Both the position numbers and the translations under genes were made by a program. Shown in pieces: positions 48,778 to 57,658 of a stretch of DNA of 64,000 nucleotides (position 1 is its first letter; the number at the start of each line of letters is the position of its first letter). The stretch is taken from assembly GCF_900475315.1 (NCBI RefSeq), contig NZ_LS483369.1, forward strand, positions 1-64,000, written 5' to 3'. The notes under the pieces are model-generated. The model was given only the letters and a program-made list of their open reading frames with translations, did no database searches and had not been told where the DNA came from. Source of the stretch: Neisseria cinerea. Lineage in GTDB: Bacteria; Pseudomonadota; Gammaproteobacteria; Burkholderiales; Neisseriaceae.

Positions 48778-49947
48778 ATGGACAATGAATTGTGGATTAT
48801 CCTGCTGCCGATTATCCTTTTGCCCGTTTTCTTCGCGATGGGCTGGTTTGCCGCCCGTGTGGATATGAAGACCGTATTAAAGCAGGCAAAAAGCATACCG
48901 TCGGGATTTTACAAAAGTCTGGATGCCTTGGTTGACCGCAACAGCGGACGTGCCGCCAGGGAATTGGCAGAGGTCATCGATCAGCAGCCTCAGTCATACG
49001 ACTTGAACCTCACCCTCGGCAAGCTTTACCGTCAGCGTGGCGAAAACGACAAAGCCATCAATATGCACCAAACATTGCTTGACTCTCCCGATACAACCGG
49101 AGCCAAGCGTGCGCGCGTGTTGTTTGAATTGGCGCAAAACTATCAAAGTGCTGGGTTGGTTGACCGTGCCGAACAGATTTTCCTCAGTCTGCAAGACGGT
49201 GAAATGGCGCGTGAAGCCAGACAGCACCTGCTCAATATCTACCAGCAGGACAGGGATTGGGAAAAAGCGATTGAAACCGCCCAACTCCTCAGTCACGACG
49301 AACAGACATATCAGTTTGAAATCGCCCAGTTTTATTGCGAACTTGCACAGGCTTCATTGTTTAAGTCCAATTTTGATGTTGCACGTTTTAATGTCGGTAA
49401 AGCCCTTGAGGCCAACAAAAGATGTACCCGTGCCAATATGATTTTAGGCGACATTGAATACAGGCAGGGCAATTTTCCTGCATCGGTTGAAGCGTATGCC
49501 GCTGTCGAACAGCAAAATCATGCCTATTTGAGCATGGTCGGAGAGAAACTTTATGACGCTTATGCGGCGCAAGGAAAGCCTGAAGAAGGATTAAATCGCC
49601 TGATAGGGTATATGCAGACCTTCCCGGAACTTGATTTGATTAACGTCGTGTACGAGAAATCCTTATTGCTCAGGGGGGAGAAAGAGGCTGCACAAACTGC
49701 TATCGAGCTTGTTCGGCGCAAACCGGACTTGAACGGTGTTTACCGCCTGCTCGGTTTGAGAATCAGCGATATGGATCCGACTTGGAAAGCCGATGCGGAC
49801 ATGATGCGTTCTGTGGTGGGCAGGCAGCTCCAGCGTAGCGTGATGTACCGGTGCCGAAACTGCCATTTCAAATCCCAAGTCTTTTTTTGGCATTGTCCTG
49901 CCTGCAGCAAATGGCAGACGTTTACACCAAACAAAATTGAAGTATAA
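48778..49947 (+). CDS. lapB: Lipopolysaccharide assembly protein B (YciM/Ght)
   Basis: TPR protein controlling LPS synthesis in the inner membrane; the neisserial homologue is known as Ght. Seen: 389 residues from ATG 48778, the YciM length. One N-terminal membrane helix (LWIILLPIILLPVFFAMGWF), then several TPR units (e.g. SYDLNLTLGKLYRQRGENDK, LFELAQNYQSAGLVDRAEQI). The C-terminal rubredoxin-like zinc domain has two CxxC pairs (MYRCRNCHFKSQVFFWHCPA, CSKW). Cotranscribed with lapA. Confidence 0.94.
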   Translation: MDNELWIILLPIILLPVFFAMGWFAARVDMKTVLKQAKSIPSGFYKSLDALVDRNSGRAARELAEVIDQQPQSYDLNLTLGKLYRQRGENDKAINMHQTLLDSPDTTGAKRARVLFELAQNYQSAGLVDRAEQIFLSLQDGEMAREARQHLLNIYQQDRDWEKAIETAQLLSHDEQTYQFEIAQFYCELAQASLFKSNFDVARFNVGKALEANKRCTRANMILGDIEYRQGNFPASVEAYAAVEQQNHAYLSMVGEKLYDAYAAQGKPEEGLNRLIGYMQTFPELDLINVVYEKSLLLRGEKEAAQTAIELVRRKPDLNGVYRLLGLRISDMDPTWKADADMMRSVVGRQLQRSVMYRCRNCHFKSQVFFWHCPACSKWQTFTPNKIEV

Positions 49948-49969
49948 AACATAAAAGGAACATAAAAGA

Positions 49970-50386
49970 ATGCGTTTACTCCATACCATGCTCCGTGTGG
50001 GCAATCTTGAAAAATCCCTTGATTTTTACCAAAGCATATTGGGTATGAAATTGTTACGCCGCAAAGACTATCCCGAAGGCAGGTTTACTCTTGCCTTTGT
50101 CGGTTATGGTGATGAAGCCGACAGCACTGTTTTGGAGCTGACCCACAATTGGGATACGGAGCAATATGATTTGGGTAACGCCTACGGACATATTGCCGTT
50201 GAAGTCGACAACGCCTACGAGTCTTGCGAACGTGTTAAAGAAAAAGGCGGAAAAGTCATTCGTGAAGCAGGTCCGATGATGCATGGCACTACAGTCATTG
50301 CCTTTGTTGAAGACCCGGACGGTTACAAAATCGAATTTATCCAGAAACAAAGCGGGGATGATTCGGTTGTTTATACGGATATCTGA
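49970..50386 (+). CDS. gloA: Lactoylglutathione lyase (glyoxalase I)
   Basis: Detoxifies methylglyoxal via the glutathione hemithioacetal. Seen: 138 residues, [80 protein letters not shown]. Metal ligands His (HTMLRV), Glu (LELTHNW), His (GHIAVEV) and Glu (YKIEFIQ) are all present. ATG 49970 after AAGGAAC. Standard nickel-type length. Confidence 0.96.
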   Translation: MRLLHTMLRVGNLEKSLDFYQSILGMKLLRRKDYPEGRFTLAFVGYGDEADSTVLELTHNWDTEQYDLGNAYGHIAVEVDNAYESCERVKEKGGKVIREAGPMMHGTTVIAFVEDPDGYKIEFIQKQSGDDSVVYTDI

Positions 50387-50397
50387 TACAGGTTGAG

Positions 50398-50501
50398 AAA
50401 TGCCGTCTGAAATCTGATAGGGTTTCAGACGGCATTTTTATTTACAGGTCTCGGTTCTAGGGTATCAAACATAAAAAAGATGCCGTTTAAAGCGGCATCT
50501 T
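50398..50501. terminator. Tandem terminators between gloA and tspA
   Basis: First a DUS pair (AAATGCCGTCTGAAA at 50398-50412, TTTCAGACGGCATTT at 50423-50437), then AAAGATGCCG (50477-50486) with CGGCATCTTT (50492-50501). The genes converge, so each may serve one strand. Confidence 0.8.
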
Positions 50502-50525
50502 TTGTTTGTGAAAGGGTGGTGGGGG

Positions 50526-52859
50526 TTACATAATGCCCAATTCTTGCGCCAATGCTTGAGCACGTTTGAGTATGTCGCCCTCTGCTTCTTCCAGCAATTC
50601 TTTCACCGTTTCGGCAGCGGCATCGCGATCGTCAATTTCAAGATACATTTTGGCAAGATCGTATTTCGCTTCGAGCGGTGCGTCGGAACCTACGGATTCC
50701 GAGGTAATTGCTGTTTTGTATGCACCGTTTTGGATATTTTCTTCAGGGAGTGAAATGTTCCAGTCTACCGTTTCTGTTTCACTGTCTTTTAGAAAATCGT
50801 GCAAATCATTTTCTGCAGGTGTGTTGGAATCAAATACTTCAGAAATATTTTCCGGTGCAGCATCTTCGATGGCAGGTGTTGCAAAAGGTTGCAGCAGGGC
50901 AGATAAGTCGTCTGCGGCAGTATTGAAGTTGGCTGCCTCTTCAACGTTTTCACTAATTGCCTTTTTGGTTTCACCTGTTTTCAGGAAGTCATTTAATTCT
51001 TCCTGTGTCGGGGCTTCGGCGACAGGTTCTTCCAAGACGGTTTCTGATGAAGATGCCTTCAGGAAGCCTGACAGTCCGGATAGGGCATGTATGTCTGATG
51101 CAGGTTCTTCAGCTTCTGTTTTTTCCGAGACAAGGGTGTTGCTTGGGAACAGGTTGTTGTAGAAATCAGTGTCGATTTCCGCCTGCACGCTTTCCTGTTC
51201 GGCAGGTTGTGGTTGAGGTGTATCGATTATGATCTCGACAGGGTTATACGGATTGACGGGTTCGGGCTCGTACACGCTGTCAGTGGATTCTATATCGTTC
51301 CAATCGGCATGTTCACGTTTTTGTGTCTCTTCATCCTGAGTGAGTGCACTGGACAAGATGCCGTTTTGGGCGGTTTCCAAATTATCGAAATCTAAGTCGA
51401 TGTGGTTGGAAGGTGTATCACTCTCTAAATTGAATGTTTGCGTTTTCGATAATTCTTCTTCAGATTCTTCACTTAATGCGAGAGGGATATTTCCGCCGGT
51501 TTCTTGGGTGGGCGTGCTTTCAGTTTCGGTAAAGGTAATTTCTATGCCGTCGTCAGCCGCGTCGTCAAGGCCGAACCCTGCTTCTTTTTCGAAAACAGGT
51601 TCTTCCGTACGGCGTGCGCGTTTGGATTGTGCAAGGCGCAAAAGCAACAGCAGGATAATCAGAGCCGCACCGCCGCCGGCAAGCAGCATGGTGTACGAGC
51701 CGTCGAACAGTTCGCTCAACAGTCCGTCGGTGGTTTCCCCTTCGGCAGATGCCTGTTCGACAGGTTCGGCAGCAACTTCGCTGGCAGGTTCGGTAATAGG
51801 CTCGGATACGGCATGATTGGTTTCGTCAGCCAATGCATTGATAGCGGAAGCGGCAGTTTCCCCGGATGAGGATTCGGCAGTGACGGCAGACGCTGCTTCC
51901 GGTATTGCGGTGTTTTCGGTAGGTACGGGGTTGCGTTCAACTGCTGCCGAAGCAGGCGCTTCCGTAGCGGCAGGTTTGGCGGCGGGTTGGACAACCGGTT
52001 TGTCTGTTTTTTCTTCGGTAGGCACCGTTGCTTGTTTTTCAAGAGGTTTTTCTGTCGGAGCCGGTTGAGATATTTCAGACGGCATGGTGTCGGTTTTGGA
52101 TTTTTCCGTTTGCGGCTTGCTGTATTCTTTTCTAACTTTTTTGGGGGCTGCCGCTTTAATTTTGTTCAGATTCGGAATCTGAAGCATGCTGCCTGCACGC
52201 AGTTTGCCGTGTCGGGAAATATCCGGGTTTGCTTTAAGCAGCGCATCGATAACTTGTTCGATTGTCAGGTGTTTCGGACGGATGGCGGTAGCTATCCCTT
52301 TGACTGTTTCACCTTTGCGGACGGTATGGGTTTTGCCGTTGCGTACCGGTTTTGCGTGTTGTACGTTGGTTTTGCCGGCTGTATTTGCCTCATCTTTTTT
52401 ATTGGTTTCGTGGTAGGCCTTGTCAGTTTGGCTTTCTTTGGTTTCTGTTCCCGGTGCGGTTTTGTGGTTTACAGAGTGGTTGTCCGAAGAAGGCGTGGGT
52501 TTGGTTGTGGCGGATGAATAGCCGACAGGGTCGAGGATGGCAGTGTATTCGCGCACTTGGGCACCTGCGTTAACTCGGAATACCAAAACAGGATCGCGGA
52601 CGGCTTGCGAGGAGGAAACGGTAATGACGGCTTTATTGCCGAGTTTACGGACTTTGGCGGTCATGCCTTTTTCGGAAACGGTAACGCTGCCGCCGTTGAG
52701 CAGGGCTTTGGCTTCTTCTCCGGTTACGGCAATATTGCCGGAAAAGGGTTCGTCAAGATTAGAACGGACATCAAGTCCGCCCAGTCCTGCATATGCCTGG
52801 AAGGATGCCGCCATGGCAATGGAGGCGGCAATCAGTTTGATTTGTATGTTTTTTTTCAA
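50526..52859 (-). CDS. tspA: TspA / FimV-like protein
   Basis: FimV-family protein. In meningococcus it is a T-cell-stimulating antigen and adhesion-related; FimV in Pseudomonas supports pilus assembly. Seen: 777 residues from a TTG at 52859 (preceded by AGGGGA) starting MKKNIQIKLIAASIAMAASF. The open frame extends to 53063 but has no signal peptide. Signal peptide, FimV N-terminal domain (VRSNLDEPFSGNIAVTGEEA), LysM (HTVRKGETVKGIATAIRPKH), Ala/Pro/Glu-rich linker. Membrane helix TMLLAGGGAALIILLLLLRL is near residue 390. A long acidic region and the FimV C-terminal domain (YDLAKMYLEIDDRDAAAETV) end it. A run of eight A directly follows the TTG start. A DUS encodes MPSEIS. Confidence 0.92.
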   Translation of the reverse strand: MKKNIQIKLIAASIAMAASFQAYAGLGGLDVRSNLDEPFSGNIAVTGEEAKALLNGGSVTVSEKGMTAKVRKLGNKAVITVSSSQAVRDPVLVFRVNAGAQVREYTAILDPVGYSSATTKPTPSSDNHSVNHKTAPGTETKESQTDKAYHETNKKDEANTAGKTNVQHAKPVRNGKTHTVRKGETVKGIATAIRPKHLTIEQVIDALLKANPDISRHGKLRAGSMLQIPNLNKIKAAAPKKVRKEYSKPQTEKSKTDTMPSEISQPAPTEKPLEKQATVPTEEKTDKPVVQPAAKPAATEAPASAAVERNPVPTENTAIPEAASAVTAESSSGETAASAINALADETNHAVSEPITEPASEVAAEPVEQASAEGETTDGLLSELFDGSYTMLLAGGGAALIILLLLLRLAQSKRARRTEEPVFEKEAGFGLDDAADDGIEITFTETESTPTQETGGNIPLALSEESEEELSKTQTFNLESDTPSNHIDLDFDNLETAQNGILSSALTQDEETQKREHADWNDIESTDSVYEPEPVNPYNPVEIIIDTPQPQPAEQESVQAEIDTDFYNNLFPSNTLVSEKTEAEEPASDIHALSGLSGFLKASSSETVLEEPVAEAPTQEELNDFLKTGETKKAISENVEEAANFNTAADDLSALLQPFATPAIEDAAPENISEVFDSNTPAENDLHDFLKDSETETVDWNISLPEENIQNGAYKTAITSESVGSDAPLEAKYDLAKMYLEIDDRDAAAETVKELLEEAEGDILKRAQALAQELGIM

Positions 52860-53155
52860 GATGTATCCCCTAATAGGTTGGCGGCTGAATACGGTCTGGA
52901 CGCGTACAGCCTCATAATTTGGCATTGAAACACAGTCGGGCGGCAGGATATTCGGTATGTGAATGTACTGACCGAAGCTGCATCTGGATGACGGTAATGC
53001 ACCATTTTTACAAATTATGACATATCTCCATCTTTTTTCAAAAACATCTGTACAGATTTGCACAGGTCAAAACAAAATTTGTTGGTTTTACAGGTGCAAA
53101 AGCAGGGTTCTGCCTGTATGATTAGCGATTATTTGATTTGCTTTATCATTTGGAT
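52860..53155. other. Divergent spacer between tspA and yciB
   Basis: About 296 bp with promoters for both genes. TTTTCAAAAACATCTGTACAG-type AT-rich stretches but no clear inverted repeat, DUS or gene. Confidence 0.4.
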
Positions 53156-53686
53156 ATGAAATTTGTCAGCGACCTTTTGTCCGTCATCTTGTTTTTCGCT
53201 ACTTATACCGTTACCAAAAATATGATTGCCGCTACGGCGGTTGCCTTGGTTGCAGGCGTGGTTCAGGCAGTTTTCCTGTATTGGAAGCATAAAAGGCTGG
53301 ATACGATGCAGTGGGTCAGTCTGCTGCTGATTGTGATATTCGGCGGCGCAACCATTGTTTTGGGCGACAGCCGCTTCATTATGTGGAAGCCGACAGTATT
53401 GTTCTGGTGCGGGGCGTTATTCCTGCTGGGCAGCCACCTTGCGGGCAAAAACGGTTTAAAGGCGAGTATCGGCAGGGAAATCTCACTTCCGGATGCCGTA
53501 TGGGGAAAATTGACGTATATGTGGGTCGGTTTTCTGATTTTTATGGGTATTGCCAACTGGTTTGTGTTTACTAGGTTTGAAGCGCAATGGGTTAACTATA
53601 AGATGTTCGGTTCGACTGCGCTGATGCTTGTTTTCTTTATTATTCAGGGTGTTTATCTGAGTACCTATCTGAAAAAGGAGGATTGA
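53156..53686 (+). CDS. yciB: Inner-membrane-spanning protein YciB (septation protein A)
   Basis: Seen: 176 residues from ATG 53156, MKFVSDLLSVILFFATYTVT, with about five membrane helices (e.g. TAVALVAGVVQAVFLYW, QWVSLLLIVIFGGATIVLG, KLTYMWVGFLIFMGIANWFV, STALMLVFFIIQGVYLSTYL). YciB interacts with cell elongation and division proteins in E. coli. The motif P-x-x-x-x-W-G-K-L is present (LPDAVWGKLTYMW). The open frame begins at 53138 with a TTG, less likely. Followed by overlapping yciI. Confidence 0.9.
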   Translation: MKFVSDLLSVILFFATYTVTKNMIAATAVALVAGVVQAVFLYWKHKRLDTMQWVSLLLIVIFGGATIVLGDSRFIMWKPTVLFWCGALFLLGSHLAGKNGLKASIGREISLPDAVWGKLTYMWVGFLIFMGIANWFVFTRFEAQWVNYKMFGSTALMLVFFIIQGVYLSTYLKKED

Positions 53687-53688
53687 CT

Positions 53689-53979
53689 TTGGAATATTTT
53701 ATGTTGCTGGCAACAGACGGGGAGAATGTGCATGAAGCGCGTATGGCGGCACGTCCCGAACACCTCAAACGGCTGGAAACGTTGAAATCGGAAGGACGGC
53801 TGCTGACCGCAGGTCCGAATCCTTTGCCGGAAGACCCTAACCGCGTTTCGGGCAGTCTGATTGTGGCGCAGTTCGAGTCTTTGGACGCGGCGCAGGCTTG
53901 GGCGGAAGATGATCCCTATGTTCATGCCGGCGTGTATAGCGAAGTGCTGATTAAACCGTTTAAAGCCGTGTTCAAGTGA
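53689..53979 (+). CDS. yciI: YciI family protein
   Basis: Seen: 96 residues from TTG 53689 (MEYFMLLATDGENVHEARMA), 8 bp after AAGGAGG; a TTG at 53683 is too close to that site. Dimeric alpha-beta barrel fold family with RPEHLKRLETLKSEGRLLTA and GSLIVAQFESLDAAQAWAED, DPYVHAGVYSEVLIKPFKAV. The conserved His-Asp pair region is visible (RPEHL, DDPY). Function not established. Nearby yciB and bolA. Confidence 0.85.
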   Translation: MEYFMLLATDGENVHEARMAARPEHLKRLETLKSEGRLLTAGPNPLPEDPNRVSGSLIVAQFESLDAAQAWAEDDPYVHAGVYSEVLIKPFKAVFK

Positions 53980-54257
53980 TGCAGACGGTCGAGCTGATAC
54001 GCGAACGCCTGCAGGCGCTTGCTCCCGACATCTTGGAAATCGGCGATGAAAGCCACCTTCACAGGGGGCATGCCGGAAATACGGGCGGCGGGCATTATGC
54101 CGTACTGGTCGTCAGCCGGCATTTTGAAGGCGTAAGCCGCCTGAACCGTCAGAAAACGGTCAAATCCCTGCTTAAAGATTTGTTTGCAGACGGCATGATT
54201 CACGCGCTCGGCATCAGGGCGGCTACTCCTGACGAGTATTTTCATGTTCCGGACTGA
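53979..54257 (+). CDS. bolA: BolA family protein
   Basis: BolA-like proteins partner monothiol glutaredoxins in Fe-S handling and morphology control. Seen: 92-93 residues: VELIRERLQALAPDILEIGD, ESHLHRGHAGNTGGGHYAVL, VVSRHFEGVSRLNRQKTVKS LLKDLF. Conserved His of HLHRGH and the R-H-x-x-V block match BolA. The start is GTG 53976 or ATG 53979, overlapping the yciI stop. A DUS lies in the frame (FADGMIHALG). Cotranscribed with yciB-yciI. Confidence 0.9.
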   Translation: MQTVELIRERLQALAPDILEIGDESHLHRGHAGNTGGGHYAVLVVSRHFEGVSRLNRQKTVKSLLKDLFADGMIHALGIRAATPDEYFHVPD

Positions 54258-54296
54258 CTTTGTCCGTCCGAATATTTCAATTAAAGAGAGAAGACT

Positions 54297-55163
54297 ATGA
54301 AAGCAAAAATCCTTACTTCCGTTGCACTGCTTGCCTATTCAGGCAGCCTGTTTGCCCAAACACTGGCAACCGTCAACGGTCAAAAAATCGACAGCAGCGT
54401 CATTGATGCCCAGGTTGCCGCGTTCCGTGCAGAAAACAGCCGTGCCGAAGATTCTCCCCGGTTGCGCCAAGCCCTACTGGAAAACGAAGTGGTCAATACC
54501 GTGGTTGCGCAGGAAGTCAAACGTTTGAAACTCGACCAGTCGGCAGAGTTTAAAGACACGCTGGCCAAATTGCGTGCCGAGGCGAAGAAGTCGGGTGATG
54601 ATAAAAAACCGTCTTTTAAAACCGTCTGGTCGGCAGTGGAATATGAATTGAACGGCAGGGCATACGCGCTGCATATCGCCAAAACCCAACCGGTTTCAGA
54701 GCAGGACGCAAAAGCCGCATATGACAATATTAGCGGTTTTTATAAAGGTACGCAGGAAGTACAGCTGGGCGAAGTCTTGACCGACAAGGAAGACAATGCG
54801 AAAAAAGCGGTTGCCGACCTGAAGGCGAAAAAGGGTTTCGATGCCGTCTTGAAACAATACTCGCTCAATGACCGTGCCAAGCAGACCGGCGCGCCGGACG
54901 AATATGTGCCTCTGAAGAATTTGGAACAAGATGCCCTTCCGCTTTATCAGGCAGTGAAAGACTTGAAGAAAGGTGAGTTTACGGCAGTTCCGCTGAAAAA
55001 CGGCGATTTCTACGGCGTTTATTATGTCAACGACCGCCGCGATGTGAAAGTGCCTTCTTTTGATGAATTGAAAGAACAGATTGCCGGCGACCTTCAGGCA
55101 GAACGGATTGACCGTGCCGTCGGTGCATTGTTGAACAAGGCGGATATCAAACCTGTCAAATAA
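54297..55163 (+). CDS. Parvulin-type peptidyl-prolyl isomerase (PpiC/PEB4-like)
   Basis: Seen: 288 residues. Signal peptide MKAKILTSVALLAYSGSLFA, SurA-like N-terminal helical part (ATVNGQKIDSSVIDAQVAAF). A rotamase domain (VQLGEVLTDKEDNAKKAVAD, LKAKKGFDAVLKQYSLNDRA, PLYQAVKDLKKGEFTAVPLK, NGDFYGVYYVNDRRDVKVPS) follows. Periplasmic chaperone-like foldase, similar to Campylobacter PEB4/CBF2. ATG 54297, preceded by AAAGAGAGAAGACT. It lies beside a second protein of the same type. Confidence 0.88.
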   Translation: MKAKILTSVALLAYSGSLFAQTLATVNGQKIDSSVIDAQVAAFRAENSRAEDSPRLRQALLENEVVNTVVAQEVKRLKLDQSAEFKDTLAKLRAEAKKSGDDKKPSFKTVWSAVEYELNGRAYALHIAKTQPVSEQDAKAAYDNISGFYKGTQEVQLGEVLTDKEDNAKKAVADLKAKKGFDAVLKQYSLNDRAKQTGAPDEYVPLKNLEQDALPLYQAVKDLKKGEFTAVPLKNGDFYGVYYVNDRRDVKVPSFDELKEQIAGDLQAERIDRAVGALLNKADIKPVK

Positions 55164-55233
55164 ATTTGACAACAGGGTACGGCGGCAAAGACGGTAGGAG
55201 AGCGTCCTGCCGCCGTATGAAACCGGGAGTATT

Positions 55234-55992
55234 ATGAAACAGAAAAAAACTGTTGCCGCCGTTCTTGCCGTCGTGTTGGCGGGTCTCGCGGCAGCTAAAG
55301 CACCCGAAGTCGATCCGGCTTTGGTGGATGAAGTAGTGGCACAAGTCATGCGGCAGTCGGACCGGCATACGGAACAATCCCCAAAACCGGATGGACGGGC
55401 AATCCGAAACGATGCCGTCCGTCAACTGCAAACTTTGGAAGTTTTGAAAAACGGGGCGTTGCAGGCTGGATTGGATAAGGATAAAGGCGTTCAAAACCGC
55501 TTTAAAATTGCCGAAGCGTCTTTTTACGCCCAAGAATACGTCCGCTTTTTGGAACGTTCGGAAACGGTTTCCGAAAGCGAACTGCATCAGTTTTATGAGC
55601 GGCAGACCCGCATGATTAAATTGCAGCAGGTCGGTTTTGCTACGGAAGATGAGGCGCGTCAGGCTCAGCAGCTCCTGCTCAAAGGGCTGTCTTTTGAAGG
55701 GCTGATGAAGCGTTATCCGAACAACGAGCAGGCGTTCGATGATTTCATTATGGCGCAGCAGCTTCCCGAGCCACTGTCTTCCCGATTGGCCGATATGAAT
55801 CGCGGCGACGTAACCCGAGATCCGGTCAAATTGGGCGAACGCTATTACCTGTTCAAACTCGGCGCGGTCGAGAAAGACCCGGAAGCGCAGCCTTTCGAAT
55901 TGGTCAGAAACCAATTGGAGCAGGGTTTGAAACAAGAAAAAGTCCGCTTGAAAATCGATGCCCTTTTGGAAGAAAACGGTATCAAACCGTAA
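55234..55992 (+). CDS. Second parvulin-like periplasmic protein
   Basis: Seen: 252 residues with signal peptide MKQKKTVAAVLAVVLAGLAA, long helical N-terminal region (RNDAVRQLQTLEVLKNGALQ), then a degenerate rotamase domain (KLQQVGFATEDEARQAQQLL, LKGLSFEGLMKRYPNNEQAF, SSRLADMNRGDVTRDPVKLG, ERYYLFKLGAVEKDPEAQPF). It resembles the preceding gene in architecture but not closely in sequence, so an ancient duplication is possible. The catalytic His/Cys residues of active parvulins are not obvious, so activity is uncertain. It starts 70 bp after the first gene. Confidence 0.75.
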   Translation: MKQKKTVAAVLAVVLAGLAAAKAPEVDPALVDEVVAQVMRQSDRHTEQSPKPDGRAIRNDAVRQLQTLEVLKNGALQAGLDKDKGVQNRFKIAEASFYAQEYVRFLERSETVSESELHQFYERQTRMIKLQQVGFATEDEARQAQQLLLKGLSFEGLMKRYPNNEQAFDDFIMAQQLPEPLSSRLADMNRGDVTRDPVKLGERYYLFKLGAVEKDPEAQPFELVRNQLEQGLKQEKVRLKIDALLEENGIKP

Positions 55993-56009
55993 TGGCATTT
56001 TCGATATCG

Positions 56010-56039
56010 ATGCCGTCTGAATCCTTTTCAGACGGCATT
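56010..56039 (+). terminator. Inverted DUS pair after the second parvulin gene
   Basis: ATGCCGTCTGAA and TTCAGACGGCAT arms with a 6-base loop; no long T-run. Confidence 0.65.
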
Positions 56040-56067
56040 ATCCGCTTTTAGACAAGGAGGACGGCCG

Positions 56068-56529
56068 ATGCGTGCGGTCATACAGAAAACGGTAGGTGCA
56101 AAGGTGGATGTTGTGTCCGAAGCCGGCACGGAAACCTGCGGCAAAATTGACGGCGGGTTTGTCGTGTTGCTCGGTGTAACACATGATGATACCGATAAAG
56201 ATGCGCAATATATTGCCGACAAAATTGCCCATTTGCGTGTGTTTGAAGACGGTGAGGGAAAGTTGAACCTGTCTTTGAAAGATATCGGGGGCTCCGTGCT
56301 GCTGGTGTCGCAGTTTACGCTTTATGCCGATGCGACAAGTGGCCGGCGGCCGTCATTTTCGAAAGCCGCACCTGCAGAACAGGCAAAACGGCTTTATCTG
56401 CATACGGCAGAACTGTTGCGCGGGCACGGGATTCATGTCGAAACGGGACGTTTTCAGACGCATATGCAGGTATCGCTCTGCAATGACGGGCCGGTAACCA
56501 TACTGCTGGATTCCGGCAGGCTGTTCTGA
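56068..56529 (+). CDS. dtd: D-aminoacyl-tRNA deacylase
   Basis: Removes D-amino acids (and glycine from tRNA-Ala) mis-loaded on tRNA. Seen: 153 residues, [20 protein letters not shown]. Catalytic/cross-subunit motifs [17 protein letters not shown] and [15 protein letters not shown] 56068, preceded by AAGGAGGACGGCCG. Followed by dusA, same strand, 49 bp apart. Confidence 0.95.
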   Translation: MRAVIQKTVGAKVDVVSEAGTETCGKIDGGFVVLLGVTHDDTDKDAQYIADKIAHLRVFEDGEGKLNLSLKDIGGSVLLVSQFTLYADATSGRRPSFSKAAPAEQAKRLYLHTAELLRGHGIHVETGRFQTHMQVSLCNDGPVTILLDSGRLF

Positions 56530-56578
56530 CTGGATTCCCGGTCGGCCGTATCCTCAAACCTATTTCATCATACCGATA

Positions 56579-57589
56579 ATGAACGACAATACACACACCC
56601 TTCCTCCCCGCCGCCTGTCCGTTGCACCGATGCTCGACTGGACGGACCGGCACTACCGCTACCTCGCCCGCCAGATTACCCGCAACACATGGCTTTACAG
56701 CGAAATGGTCAATTCCGGCGCGATTGTTTACGGCGACAAAGACCGCTTTTTGATGTTTAACGAAGGCGAGCAGCCCGTCGCCCTGCAACTGGGCGGCAGC
56801 GATCCGTCCGATTTGGCGAAAGCCGCCAAAGCCGCCGAGGCATACGGTTACAACGAGGTCAACCTCAACTGCGGCTGTCCCAGTCCGCGCGTGCAGAAAG
56901 GTTCGTTCGGCGCGTGCCTGATGAACGAAGTCATGCTGGTTGCCGACTGCCTCAACGCCATGCAGGACGCGGTCGGCATCCCTGTTACCGTCAAACACCG
57001 AATCGGCGTGGACAGGCAGACCGAATACCAAACCGTTGCCGATTTCGTCGGCACGCTGCGCGACAAAACCACCTGCAAAACCTTTATCGTCCACGCACGC
57101 AACGCTTGGCTGGACGGACTTTCCCCCAAAGAAAACCGCGATGTTCCGCCCTTGAAATACGATTACGTTTACCGCCTCAAGCAAGAGTTTCCCAATCTGG
57201 AAATCATCATCAACGGCGGCATCACCACCAACGAAGCAATCGCCGGACACCTGCAACACGTTGACGGCGTAATGGTCGGACGTGAGGCATACCACAACCC
57301 GATGGTCATGCACGAATGGGACAGGCTGTTTTACGGTGATACCCGCAGCCCAATCGAATACGCCGATTTGGTGCAGCGCCTCTATACATACAGCCAAGCC
57401 CAAATCCAAGCCGGACGCGGCACAATATTGCGCCACATCGTCCGCCACAGCCTCGGGCTGATGCACGGTCTGAAAAACGCCCGCACTTGGCGGCGTATGC
57501 TTTCCGACGCAACGCTCTTGAAAGACAACGACGGCAGCCTGATTCTCGAAGCATGGAAAGAGGTTGAGCGGGCAAATACGCGCGAATAG
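56579..57589 (+). CDS. dusA: tRNA-dihydrouridine(20/20a) synthase
   Basis: FMN enzyme reducing U20 and U20a of tRNAs. Seen: 336 residues. LSVAPMLDWTDRHYRYLARQ, the catalytic cysteine in NCGCPSPRVQKGSFGACLMN, HRIGVDRQTEYQTV and HARNAWLDGLSPKENR. FMN-phosphate binding INGGITTNEA and VMVGREAYHNPMVM. DusA is chosen over DusB/C by the ENRD-type block. ATG 56579. Convergent with gluQ across a DUS hairpin. Confidence 0.96.
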   Translation: MNDNTHTLPPRRLSVAPMLDWTDRHYRYLARQITRNTWLYSEMVNSGAIVYGDKDRFLMFNEGEQPVALQLGGSDPSDLAKAAKAAEAYGYNEVNLNCGCPSPRVQKGSFGACLMNEVMLVADCLNAMQDAVGIPVTVKHRIGVDRQTEYQTVADFVGTLRDKTTCKTFIVHARNAWLDGLSPKENRDVPPLKYDYVYRLKQEFPNLEIIINGGITTNEAIAGHLQHVDGVMVGREAYHNPMVMHEWDRLFYGDTRSPIEYADLVQRLYTYSQAQIQAGRGTILRHIVRHSLGLMHGLKNARTWRRMLSDATLLKDNDGSLILEAWKEVERANTRE

Positions 57590-57607
57590 GGCGAGGCTGT
57601 ATGTGTG

Positions 57608-57638
57608 AAATGCCGTCTGAAGGTTTCAGACAGCATTT
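57608..57638. terminator. DUS hairpin between dusA and gluQ
   Basis: AAATGCCGTCTGAA and TTCAGACAGCATTT arms (one mismatch) with a 3-base loop. Confidence 0.7.
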
Positions 57639-57658
57639 GTGCGTTTGTCGGGCGGTGT

